From the NCBI GenBank assembly GCA_964364885.1, contig CAYIOA010000005.1:1-33894 (forward strand): a stretch of DNA of 33,894 bases. The letters run 5' to 3'. The stretch is from UBA73 sp964364885. Lineage in GTDB: Archaea; Nanobdellota; Nanobdellia; Pacearchaeales; GW2011-AR1. How positions within the stretch are numbered: the first letter of the stretch is position 1; every line of letters begins with the position of its first letter. Below the pieces are notes generated by a model. That model had not been told where the DNA came from. It ran no database searches and saw only the letters and a list, made by a program, of their open reading frames with translations. The position numbers and the translations under genes were made by a program. This document shows, in pieces, positions 1-7,106 of this stretch.

Positions 1-67
1 AGTTCACTCTGCCTAAAGGAACAAAACTGCCGTTCACAAATTTTACTTTTATTTCTTTAGATTCCAT
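1..67 (-). CDS. AF2212-like (DUF104) antitoxin, N-terminal fragment clipped by window edge
   Basis: Only the first 22 codons are visible, reading MESKEIKVKFVNGSFVPL and then GRVN before the window ends. The pattern of a short beta strand followed by NGxFxPL is the start of the DUF104/AF2212-like family. These small antitoxins are usually partnered with PIN-domain VapC toxins. A TATA-like stretch (TTATATAAATT on the minus strand, near 85-95) lies about 25 nt upstream of the ATG, which fits a leaderless archaeal transcript. The rest of the protein and any partner toxin lie outside the window. The family call rests on very few residues. Confidence 0.45.
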   Translation of the reverse strand, partial: MESKEIKVKFVNGSFVPLGRVN

Positions 68-155
68 ATTTCTCATACCTATCTTTAATTTATATAACTA
101 TCGTTCTTCCATCGCGGAAAAGTAGACGCGAGGACTAAGAGTTTCTTCATTGGCA

Positions 156-1163
156 TCACGCCCTCCCATTGCCGTCATAATCCTTCTTCTTTAAATTGTA
201 TAGAGTATCCTCAATCAGCATCCTGTTTGTCTTGATTGAATCTCCAATTATGCCAAGGGCAAAGAGCAAAACAGAGGTAATAAGCAATATTGCAGAGATT
301 ATAAGAGACTGGATATTGCCCCCGCCAAGCCTGCTAAAGTAGAGATAAAACCACCTTACCAATAACGCAACTCCCGGAATAAAGAAAACTACGGATGAAT
401 AAGTAAATGTTTTAAGAGGCTCGTAAAGATAGAAAATTCTCACAAGATTTGTCCCTGACTTTTTCATATGCTGAAAGATATTCCTGAAAAGCCTTGACTT
501 TCTTGTCGGAGGATTTGTATCAATATCTATAAATTCTATTCTCAAATCTTTCTGAACTGCCTGCATTATTGTATCCAAAACATAGCTAAATTTTGTAACA
601 ACGTTAATTCTCATCATGGCATCTCTTGAATAGGCTCTAAATCCTGAAACAGTGTCAGGAACATTGCTGCCTAAAACTCTTCTTGTAACTCCATTGCCAA
701 ACCATTGAAGAGCTCTCTTCAAGAGAGAGAAATGCTTAACTTTCCATGGCTTTCTGTTCCCTATAACTAAATCTGCTCTGTGCTCAACAACCGGCTTTAC
801 CAAATCAGGAATATACTTAGAAGGGTATTGATTGTCTGCATCGGTATTGACAAAAATGTCTGCACCCGCGTCTAATGCTGCCTGCATACCATGTTTAAAT
901 GCTATCCCCAGCCCCTTATTTTTCTTATGCCTTATTATTCTTGCAACTCCGAATTTCTGCGCAACTTCAATTGTTTTGTCAGTAGAACCGTCATCAACTA
1001 TCTGAACTTCAATTATATCAACCCCTTTTATTTTCTTAGGCAGCTCTTTAAGTACTAGAGGAAGTGTTTTCTCCTCGTTGTAACACGGTATATTTATCAC
1101 TAATTTTACTTCCTTCTTCGGTTTAACTAAATCCATCATCCTATAATTAACCACGTTTATCAT
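156..1163 (-). CDS. Membrane-anchored family 2 glycosyltransferase (dolichyl-phosphate sugar transferase type)
   Basis: A 335-residue GT-A glycosyltransferase that probably moves a sugar from a nucleotide donor to a polyprenyl phosphate at the cytoplasmic face of the membrane, for protein or lipid glycosylation. Visible motifs are PCYNEEKTLP near residue 26, VDDGSTDKT near 56 and the metal-binding NTDADNQYP near 105. Two C-terminal hydrophobic segments lie at about 252-275 and 286-308. This matches DPM1/DPMS-like enzymes with a membrane tail. The ATG at 1163 lies about 25 nt from a palindromic TATA box (GGTTATAAACC, 1184-1194). Methionines at residues 9 and 10 are alternative starts. The sugar and acceptor cannot be told from sequence. 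The adjacent surface-protein cluster fits a role in glycosylating exported proteins, but that link is inference. Confidence 0.85.
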   Translation of the reverse strand: MINVVNYRMMDLVKPKKEVKLVINIPCYNEEKTLPLVLKELPKKIKGVDIIEVQIVDDGSTDKTIEVAQKFGVARIIRHKKNKGLGIAFKHGMQAALDAGADIFVNTDADNQYPSKYIPDLVKPVVEHRADLVIGNRKPWKVKHFSLLKRALQWFGNGVTRRVLGSNVPDTVSGFRAYSRDAMMRINVVTKFSYVLDTIMQAVQKDLRIEFIDIDTNPPTRKSRLFRNIFQHMKKSGTNLVRIFYLYEPLKTFTYSSVVFFIPGVALLVRWFYLYFSRLGGGNIQSLIISAILLITSVLLFALGIIGDSIKTNRMLIEDTLYNLKKKDYDGNGRA

Positions 1164-1183
1164 TTAAAACCTGCTGTTTGAAA

Positions 1184-1194
1184 GGTTATAAACC
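1184..1194 (-). promoter_or_regulatory. Palindromic TATA box of the glycosyltransferase gene
   Basis: GGTTATAAACC is a perfect palindrome 21-31 nt before the ATG at 1163. This is the usual distance for a leaderless archaeal transcript starting at the start codon. The left copy of the 29-bp direct repeat begins two bases beyond it. Confidence 0.5.
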
Positions 1195-1195
1195 T

Positions 1196-1224
1196 TATGT
1201 TTTTGTCATTGTGTAATTGCAACA
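1196..1224. repeat. 29-bp perfect direct repeat, copy 1
   Basis: The 29 bases starting TATGTTTTTGTCATTGTGTA are repeated without a mismatch at 2212-2240. The two copies bracket the DUF2283 gene and the broken gene downstream of it, and are in the same orientation. Confidence 0.85.
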
Positions 1225-1280
1225 ATAAATAGCAAATTGAGTGCGGGAAGATTTAAAAATAATCTCTTCTTAGGTGTATT

Positions 1281-1607
1281 ATGAATTACGAGTATGAAGA
1301 AGACTTAGATATTTTGTATATTAATAATAATGTTGAGAAAGAAAAGGTAACTGAGAATTTAGTTTTTGGGAATATAGTTATTGATATAGGCGGAAGTGGA
1401 AAAGTTTTAGGAATAGAAATAGATTGTGCTTCTAAACTGTTTAATTTTTCATCTGAACAGTTGAATAATTTAAAATTAGCTAAAATTCAGGTGATGAAAA
1501 TGGGAAATATGCTAACTTTGGGGATATTATTATCAACACAATTAAAAGAACACACTTTTCAATTTGTAATCCCGCAAGAAACAAGTAGAGTTCCTATTGC
1601 TTGTTAA
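1281..1607 (+). CDS. DUF2283 family protein
   Basis: A 108-residue protein whose first 55 residues match the DUF2283 pattern: YEYEEDLDILYI, then a central VIDIGGSGKVLGIEID and ASKL. DUF2283 proteins are small, of unknown activity, and often lie beside DUF4258 or other toxin-like genes, so an antitoxin-like role is suspected for the family but not shown here. The C-terminal half (residues 60-108) is longer than the usual domain and has no recognised motif. A TATA-like ATTTAAAAATAA lies about 22-32 nt upstream, and AGGTG sits 5 nt before the ATG. The neighbouring minus-strand gene overlaps its end by 14 nt and is broken. Confidence 0.75.
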   Translation: MNYEYEEDLDILYINNNVEKEKVTENLVFGNIVIDIGGSGKVLGIEIDCASKLFNFSSEQLNNLKLAKIQVMKMGNMLTLGILLSTQLKEHTFQFVIPQETSRVPIAC

Positions 1608-2097
1608 TTTGTCCTTTCATCCATTTTTTAACTTTCTTTTGTAGCTTCTTATCTTGTTTTGTGTAATCAAAATAGGCATTAAAAAATTTAGGCGGGATTT
1701 CATCAAGGTAAAAACAGAGGACTAAAGATTTGGTTTCTTCCAACCTATACCTAAAAGAATACTTGAACCCATTTTTAGCAGGTCTTTTAAAAACACCAAT
1801 TATTTTATCAAATTGCGGATAAACTTCTTTGATTGTTTCAAGTTCAACAGCATGTTTTATGTAACTACCCCTGTCATAATTGGGATGTATTTTAAAATCA
1901 AAAAATCCTTGTGTTTTACTGCGGACTTCAGTCCGTAGTTTGTTTGGATTTTTGGATGCTCAAGATGCTAACTCCTGCTAAAGAATGGAGTTTTCGCAAT
2001 GCATCTTGACATCACTAAATTTTCTCCTTTTTAAAAACTCAATCTTTTCTTTTTCTTCCTCTTTTGATAGAGGGATATCTATTTCATTAGTCACCAT
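1594..2097 (-). pseudogene. Unknown gene interrupted by a hairpin-rich insertion
   Basis: The minus strand starts at ATG 2097 with MVTNEIDIPLSKEEEKEKIE and reads to about residue 33. It meets TAG and TGA stops inside a palindromic stretch (1918-2009) and then resumes in the same frame as a coherent tail that includes FFDFKIHPNYDRG, KEVYPQFDKIIGVFKR, LDEIPPKFFNAYFDY and KKWMKGQINKQ, ending at TAG 1594-1596. The frame is kept across the insertion, so two stops are the only lesions. I do not recognise the family. A TATA-like TTTTATAATC precedes the start. Because it is paired tail to tail with the DUF2283 gene, it may be that gene's former partner, but that is inference. A short N-terminal peptide could still be made. 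Confidence 0.6.
1918..2009. repeat. Palindromic insertion (element C) inside the broken gene
   Basis: Two hairpins lie side by side. The first, 1918-1939, pairs ACTGCGGACT with AGTCCGTAGT, with one G/T wobble. The second has perfect arms TCAAGATGC (1960-1968) and GCATCTTGA (2001-2009), with inner arms AACTCC and GGAGTT. The outer arm ends TCAAG and CTTGA match the hairpin family at 28290-28410 and 32248-32467. Confidence 0.6.
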
Positions 2098-2211
2098 AAA
2101 AATATTTGGGAAGAGATGATTATAAAACTTATTGCGAGGAGTACTCAGTCTTAACCGGAAATAATGCTACCTTGACAAATAAGATAGGAGTCATCCTGCT
2201 CTCCTCAAATC

Positions 2212-2240
2212 TATGTTTTTGTCATTGTGTAATTGCAACA
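2212..2240. repeat. 29-bp perfect direct repeat, copy 2
   Basis: Identical to 1196-1224. It lies just upstream of the TATA box (TTTAAATAT, about 2250-2258) of the next gene. Confidence 0.85.
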
Positions 2241-2278
2241 GAGAAAAGGTTTAAATATGCTGGAAACCGGCTAAAAGA

Positions 2279-3157
2279 ATGAGTTATATCAATCTGGACA
2301 GGGCAATATCATTAATCCTGACTGTCTTTGTTGTGGGCATCCTGGTTTTTGCAGGACCTGCCAGGAGCTTTGAGTTGAAGCTAGATTCTAATAAAAATAA
2401 TGTGAATTCTGGGGAGAAAGTTAAGTTTAATGCGGAAATAGACATTAATGAAAGCGAAATACTTCCAATAGAAGAAATTGAAATTGAATTAAATGGGCCT
2501 GAGAAAATTTCGTGCAGATTTAATTTAGCGGGCGATGTTTTAAGCGGATGCAAAGGAATGGATATAAAGAAAAAACAAGAGCCAAAAACTGTTTTTGGAT
2601 ATGGATATGGGTATTTTGGCTACGGATATGGATTAACCAAGGGCAAATTGTCTTATGATATAGAAATTAATACTAGCGAATATAAAACTGGAAGTTATTC
2701 TAGTGAATTAAAAGTGAAAATTGGAGGAAAAATATTCAAGCAAGAAGGAAACAACCTGACAATAGAAGAAAATAAGAAAGAGACGAAGAAGCTTGATGAA
2801 GACCCATTGGGCTGCAGAACAGAATATCGGTGTACGGAATGGAGCATATGCGAAAATGGACAGCAAATAAGAACATGCTCTAAAAAATTGAACTACTGCT
2901 ATGCCGGGCCAACTCCGGAGCTAGTAAAGCAATGTGTTGATATTTCCGGCGAAATAGAGAATTTAGCTGCTGATAATGGAGAAGGAATTAAATTAGAAGA
3001 AACTCCAAACCAGCAGAATTTAACTTCGAGAATTACAGGAGCGGTTATTGGAGCAGCCAAATCACCAGCAGGTTTGGCATTGATAATAATATTTTTAATA
3101 GTAATTGCCTCTTCAGCTATTTTCTTAGGACTGCGCAGAAAAAATAATATCTCGTAA
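2279..3157 (+). CDS. Secreted, membrane-anchored surface protein with GYGYG motif and thrombospondin-like Cys segment
   Basis: A 292-residue exported protein. A hydrophobic N-terminal signal lies at about 8-29. A beta-rich domain follows to about 155 and contains an aromatic-glycine tract (FGYGYGYFGYGYG, about 101-114). A Cys-rich segment at about 178-222 has the CTEWSICENGQQIRTC pattern typical of thrombospondin type 1-like motifs. A C-terminal transmembrane helix at about 262-287 is followed by RRKNN, so the bulk should face outside. A TATA-like TTTAAATAT sits about 25 nt before the ATG. The first half is paralogous to the protein at 6192-7040, with the same order of ECKG-type residues, the GYGYG tract, then a GK..SY.I.I.S..YK.G.Y pattern. 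The function is unknown; a cell-envelope or adhesion role is inferred. Confidence 0.75.
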   Translation: MSYINLDRAISLILTVFVVGILVFAGPARSFELKLDSNKNNVNSGEKVKFNAEIDINESEILPIEEIEIELNGPEKISCRFNLAGDVLSGCKGMDIKKKQEPKTVFGYGYGYFGYGYGLTKGKLSYDIEINTSEYKTGSYSSELKVKIGGKIFKQEGNNLTIEENKKETKKLDEDPLGCRTEYRCTEWSICENGQQIRTCSKKLNYCYAGPTPELVKQCVDISGEIENLAADNGEGIKLEETPNQQNLTSRITGAVIGAAKSPAGLALIIIFLIVIASSAIFLGLRRKNNIS

Positions 3158-3198
3158 AGAATATAAAGCTATTTAAAGTTTGAAAAATAAGGAAGAGT

Positions 3199-3465
3199 AT
3201 GAAAACAAATAAGAAACCTGAAGCAGGAAAAGAGATTATTTTAGATGTAGTTATAACAAAAGAAAAGATAGATGGAAAGGAATTTTTTGTTGCTCAGGGA
3301 GTTCAGATAGACGTTGCTTCTCAAGGATTGAGCTTGGAAGAAGCGATTGAGAATATCAAAGATGCTGCAGAGATTGTATTAGAAGACTCTAAGGAAAAAA
3401 GATTAATTTTAATAGAACAAGGTTTATCTGAAATGCCTCCAATGTTAACAAGAGTAATAATTTAA
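3199..3465 (+). CDS. HicB-like antitoxin-family protein (orphan)
   Basis: An 88-residue protein with the HicB partial RNase H-like fold signature. A beta strand (IILDVVITKE) leads to FFVAQGVQIDVASQGLSLEE, and then a helix AIENIKDAAEIVLED. HicB proteins normally neutralise a HicA mRNA interferase encoded next to them. No HicA-like ORF, with its short dsRBD-like sequence and GSH/K-rich motif, is visible within 1 kb on either side, so this is a solitary member. Many archaeal solitary HicB-like proteins lack the C-terminal DNA-binding domain, as this one does. A TATA-like TATTTAAAG lies about 30 nt upstream of the ATG. Confidence 0.7.
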   Translation: MKTNKKPEAGKEIILDVVITKEKIDGKEFFVAQGVQIDVASQGLSLEEAIENIKDAAEIVLEDSKEKRLILIEQGLSEMPPMLTRVII

Positions 3466-3658
3466 ACTTCAAATTCTTCCATAGCAATGGCTTTGTCCTC
3501 AAAGCCCTAAAAAGCTAATTTAAGGATGTTTTTTGCCCGAGAACCCTATTCTGATGCTTGGCGAAGGGCAGATGTTATAACAAAAAGTATGCTCTTGTCA
3601 CAAAAACCACTAAAAGAAGAAAAGAATTGTATAAAAATACCAGTTTCTTTGAATTATA

Positions 3659-4459
3659 ATGAAAATAATAACGAAATGGGTGAGTTGGAGTAGACCGACT
3701 AAAATAGGTATTATTCTTGGAGTTTTAGGGGTACTTTTAGCAGTGGTGTTTTGGGTTCTTCCTTGGTCAAACGTAGTTGAATTTTTTTCTCCCAACTACG
3801 ATGTCGAAGTGTATGTTGTTAAAACCTATTGGGAACCATTAAGTAATGTTGGATTATTTATTCCGCAAAACAATAATAGAATATTTTTAAGTTATAATAA
3901 TGGTCAAAGACTGCTAAACACTATGGCTTTTTATGAAAATCAAGAGGCTAATAGAATGGATAAATACGTAATGACTAACATCGCAGGAAAGGGCTGTGAT
4001 ACTTGTTTTTATTATTTTGTTATGATTAGAAATTTTGGCAAAGACTATGAAGGAAAGATTGAGTTAGATATGGGCTCAACGACGTTAAATGTAGAGACTA
4101 TGAAAGAGAAAGAACCAGGAATTAATGTTGAAATCGGAGGTTTTGAAGGGGACAGAAAGGTATTAATCACTTTTGATAAATTAATAAAACAGTCAGGATT
4201 ACTTCCAATAGCTCAATTAAGAGTAAACAACATGGAGAATATTAAAATTGATTCTTGTAAAATAAAGGGCAAAGGCAAATGTACAGTTTATAATGGAGAT
4301 CATAGAATAGTAATAATACCTGATAATATAGATAAAATAATTTTTGAGGATTATGGATTAGTTTGGTTGCCAAATATAAGCGATAGTTCCAATTATTTTC
4401 TTTTTAATAAAGATATGAAGAGCTTTGAGCAACAACCAACTCATTTATTAAAGACCTAA
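3659..4459 (+). CDS. Membrane-anchored extracytoplasmic protein of unknown family
   Basis: A 266-residue protein with a single N-terminal transmembrane segment (about 18-38, GIILGVLGVLLAVVFWVLPW) preceded by basic residues, so the remaining 225 residues should lie outside the membrane. That portion looks beta-rich. It has a Cys pair in GCDTCFYYF near 104-110 and a second pair near 199-207 (CKIKGKGKC). The family is not recognised. A TATA-like TTGTATAAAAATACC lies about 25-30 nt before the ATG, indicating its own promoter. The gene sits between an orphan HicB gene and a tract of decayed sequence, within the accessory surface-protein region. Confidence 0.65.
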   Translation: MKIITKWVSWSRPTKIGIILGVLGVLLAVVFWVLPWSNVVEFFSPNYDVEVYVVKTYWEPLSNVGLFIPQNNNRIFLSYNNGQRLLNTMAFYENQEANRMDKYVMTNIAGKGCDTCFYYFVMIRNFGKDYEGKIELDMGSTTLNVETMKEKEPGINVEIGGFEGDRKVLITFDKLIKQSGLLPIAQLRVNNMENIKIDSCKIKGKGKCTVYNGDHRIVIIPDNIDKIIFEDYGLVWLPNISDSSNYFLFNKDMKSFEQQPTHLLKT

Positions 4460-4673
4460 CTATTCATTCGGCCAACGGGAACTTTTCAATAAAAGAGTCT
4501 GTCAAATTTTCCAGGAAGCAGGTCTTGTGATTGACAGAGATGATGCTCTCAAACTTATTGAGAGAACAAAAAATAGAGATATTTATTTGTCCGGTATTGA
4601 ATACGAAGGTCCATGTTATAGGTTTGAGGAGCATTCCAGAACTGGGGGAGGAAAAGCCTACTCATTTAGTTAA
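4458..4673 (+). pseudogene. Possible C-terminal remnant of an unknown gene
   Basis: A frame with no plausible start codon but a protein-like translation. It reads FGQRELFNKRVCQIFQEAGL, then VIDRDDALKLIERTKNRDI, then YLSGIEYEGPCYRFEEHSR, ending at TAA 4671-4673. The amphipathic spacing and charged-residue balance look like real protein rather than a chance frame. It begins right after the stop of the preceding gene, in another frame, so the start has been lost. I do not recognise the family. Confidence 0.35.
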
Positions 4674-4676
4674 TTT

Positions 4677-4849
4677 TCATGAAAAGCCTAATTTAACTTT
4701 ATCAATCAATCTTCTTCTTTTATGTTTTGCCAATGCTGTTTCATAAACTCCGCTTAAAAAATTAAGTGTAATGGGCAAAAGCAGAAAGTTTTTGTCAAAC
4801 ATATTTCTTGCATCTTGACAAGATTCAAAATAAACTCAATTTTACTCAT
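4677..4849 (-). pseudogene. Possible frameshifted small gene downstream of the BNR protein
   Basis: The ATG at 4849 lies 3 nt after the stop of the gene at 4853-5953 and reads MSKIEFILNLVKMQE. A second, overlapping frame begins at ATG 4802 and continues with FDKNFLLLPITLNFLSGVYE and TALAKHKRRRLIDKVKLGFS to TGA 4677. One frameshift would join the two into a protein of about 57 residues. It might be a decayed operon partner of the upstream gene. No family was recognised, and two unrelated short frames remain possible. Confidence 0.25.
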
Positions 4850-4852
4850 TAA

Positions 4853-5953
4853 TCACTGCTTGCCATCCCAACATGAAACTATTTTTCTTTCCGATGTTCT
4901 TTCCGATATCACAGATCTTTCCTTTAGCTTCTCTTTTTCGCGAGGTGTCAACAATAACGCTTCGCTAATATCGTCTAATCTTAATGTATAGTGATTATGA
5001 GCAGGGGTGGGTATCCAATTTTTTCCTCCATCCATTGTATAGACTATCGAAATAACATTTTTAGCACTGCCCCCGCCCCTTTCTGCAGCAATGCGCTGTC
5101 TATCAAATATGTAAAGATAGCCTAAGACACATTCATTATCTCTATAGCTCCATTCCCATTTTTCTCCGCCATTAGAAGTATGGAGTATCCCTAAAGGGGC
5201 AATTGCCAATACATCTTCAAAATTAAAACAATATATCCCATGAGGGACTTCATCATCGCCGGCAGATTGCCATTGAAGAGAAAATTCAGGCCTTCCTCTA
5301 TCAATTGTTTTTAGACGGGAGATATACCCACCACGATTGGTGTTAATAGACGTATCAAAACTATCGGCATCAAAGTATTTTCCAGCAGCCCAAATATAGC
5401 TTTTTGGAATACCAGCACCCCCACTATAGAAGGCAAAATCATTAATCTCTATATTTTTCTGCGCATGTTGTGATAGTAGAAGTAGTCCTCTAGCCAGATA
5501 TGCTGGCATTTTCCAGGATTGTAATCTTTGTTGTAACTGATGTGATAATGGCAATTCTTCCATTATTTGTTCTTCCAATGTTAAGCTAGAATTACCCTTC
5601 CCTATTCTTACCTCCGGAGATTGTTGAATCATCCTCTGCGGCAATTTCACTTGCAGATTAATTATATGATTGCATATTTCATATACCCCATAGCCAGCTC
5701 CAAATAAAACTCCTAATGAAAATACCCCTGCCGCCAATTTTCCAATGGGACTTACGCATAAAGGAGCTTCTTCATCCCAACTGCTACTATCGTCAAACCA
5801 ACCATCACGACTATAACCCCCGCCTTCTTTTCTCTTAAGCGCATCAAATGCTTCTTCATTAGTCGTTCCTCTACCTGCTTCTCCAGTCCTTTTATCTCTT
5901 ACTTCCTTTTTACCATAGGGGGAACGCTTTCTCTCATAGTTTCCCATATTCAT
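4853..5953 (-). CDS. Single-pass membrane protein with BNR/Asp-box repeats
   Basis: A 366-residue protein in three parts. A hydrophilic, charged N-terminus of about 65 residues is rich in Gly, Asp and Lys. One transmembrane segment lies at about 70-90 (GKLAAGVFSLGVLFGAGYGV). The rest contains two Asp-box signatures, TSNGGEKW near 262 and TMDGGKNW near 308. Asp boxes (S/T-x-D-G-G-x-x-W) mark blades of beta-propellers such as sialidases, sortilin and Ycf48. Only two are clear, so this may be a partial or divergent propeller. The long polar N-terminus without a signal peptide suggests that either end could be cytoplasmic. No enzymatic residues can be assigned. The start follows GATGAATATG, and the second ATG (5947) is an alternative. 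Confidence 0.6.
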   Translation of the reverse strand: MNMGNYERKRSPYGKKEVRDKRTGEAGRGTTNEEAFDALKRKEGGGYSRDGWFDDSSSWDEEAPLCVSPIGKLAAGVFSLGVLFGAGYGVYEICNHIINLQVKLPQRMIQQSPEVRIGKGNSSLTLEEQIMEELPLSHQLQQRLQSWKMPAYLARGLLLLSQHAQKNIEINDFAFYSGGAGIPKSYIWAAGKYFDADSFDTSINTNRGGYISRLKTIDRGRPEFSLQWQSAGDDEVPHGIYCFNFEDVLAIAPLGILHTSNGGEKWEWSYRDNECVLGYLYIFDRQRIAAERGGGSAKNVISIVYTMDGGKNWIPTPAHNHYTLRLDDISEALLLTPREKEKLKERSVISERTSERKIVSCWDGKQ

Positions 5954-6191
5954 CTAAAAATATCACTAATTATATACTTTTGTTTTTTAAGCCACATTCT
6001 TTGGAGTCTTTTTATTTCACTATACGACAAAAGAGAGCAGCTCTATTTAAAAAATAATATCTATTTATTTGGCAAGTTGGTAAAAGCCGGGAAAAATTTA
6101 CCACTGAAAGCTAATTACTATATTTTATATATAAGAGGGTATATTGAAAACTAATTGTTGCGCAGTGAGGTGGTAAACAAAAGAAGTGAAC

Positions 6192-7040
6192 ATGAAAAAA
6201 ATAAGAGGTAAAATCCTATCAGTTATATTTAGTGTTATTATAATTTTTATGTTGTTAACGCTGGGGCCAACAGAAGCTTTTGTCCTAGGGCTTTCAATTT
6301 CAGACAATATGCCTGTCACGGGAGAAATTGTTGATTTAACTGCTTCTTTAGAATTAGAATCTGGAGAAAATATCCCAATAGATTTTTTTAAGTTTAGTTT
6401 AATCGGTCCGGAAAATGTTGAGTGTGAATTTCTTTTGAATGGAACAAAATTATCTGAATGCAAGGGAATTGCGATAAAGCCGCTGTTTGATGATTTTGAT
6501 TTTGGCTATGGATACGGATATGGCTACGGATATAACCCTGAGGGAAAAGTGGTGTCTTATAATATAAAAATTGACAGTGCAAAATATAAACCTGGAGTCT
6601 ATCACACAAAACTAATTTTGATATCTGGAGAAGAAGAATTTGAGCAGAGCGGGGAGGATATATTCATCCTGCAGAAGATTCAGCCGCTGTTGTGCTCTGT
6701 TAGAGGAGACGGAGGAGAGCTTTTATTCAAAGACCGAACTTATACAAAGAACAAAGTCAACTTTCATATTCCTACAATTAACGCGAGCAATGGAGAGGGA
6801 TTTTTAATAGCTCAATCCGGCGGAAGAAGATTCTCGTATAGTTATCATGTCGCAGGAATCCTAAAGCTCAATAAAAATATAACTTTGATAAAAACATCCG
6901 GAACTTACAGAGACGGACCAAGAATAACTGAAAAAGCCAGCTCTATAATCTTCCTGAACAAAGCAAAAAAAATAATTGATATCTCATCAAAGAATTTCAC
7001 ACTTAGCAATGCAGACATAACATTAATAAGAGGGTGCTAG
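6192..7040 (+). CDS. Secreted surface protein with GYGYG motif, paralogue of the protein at 2279-3157
   Basis: An exported protein of 282 residues from ATG 6192. A GTG six bases upstream is also possible, but the GTGA there looks more like part of a ribosome-binding site. The signal sequence is at about 3-27 (IFSVIIIFMLLTLGPTEAF). A beta-rich domain follows, with the tract FGYGYGYGYGYN near 103-114 and the same downstream pattern as its paralogue: GK..SYNIKIDSAKYKPGVY. The C-terminal third differs. It lacks the thrombospondin-like Cys segment and the C-terminal membrane helix, and ends in a beta-rich stretch with TLIRGC. It is therefore predicted to be released or held by partners. Function unknown. 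The similarity between the two genes is visible at protein level, not at DNA level. Confidence 0.7.
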   Translation: MKKIRGKILSVIFSVIIIFMLLTLGPTEAFVLGLSISDNMPVTGEIVDLTASLELESGENIPIDFFKFSLIGPENVECEFLLNGTKLSECKGIAIKPLFDDFDFGYGYGYGYGYNPEGKVVSYNIKIDSAKYKPGVYHTKLILISGEEEFEQSGEDIFILQKIQPLLCSVRGDGGELLFKDRTYTKNKVNFHIPTINASNGEGFLIAQSGGRRFSYSYHVAGILKLNKNITLIKTSGTYRDGPRITEKASSIIFLNKAKKIIDISSKNFTLSNADITLIRGC

Positions 7041-7106
7041 GAGCGATATTTTTATCAAAGCGAAGTGGTAAGATTAATTTAAATAAATAAAGATGTGCAT
7101 AAAACG

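Noticed and set aside
3526..3691. 55-codon plus frame MFFAREPYSDAWRRADVITK with a protein-like start
   Set aside because: It runs through the promoter and start of the 3659 gene and has no recognisable partner or motif. It could be a remnant, but is not supported enough to call.
4531..4746. 71-codon plus-strand frame beginning MTEMMLSNLL
   Set aside because: It overlaps a more protein-like frame at 4458-4673, has no TATA box or ribosome-binding site, and ends in a low-complexity hydrophobic stretch.
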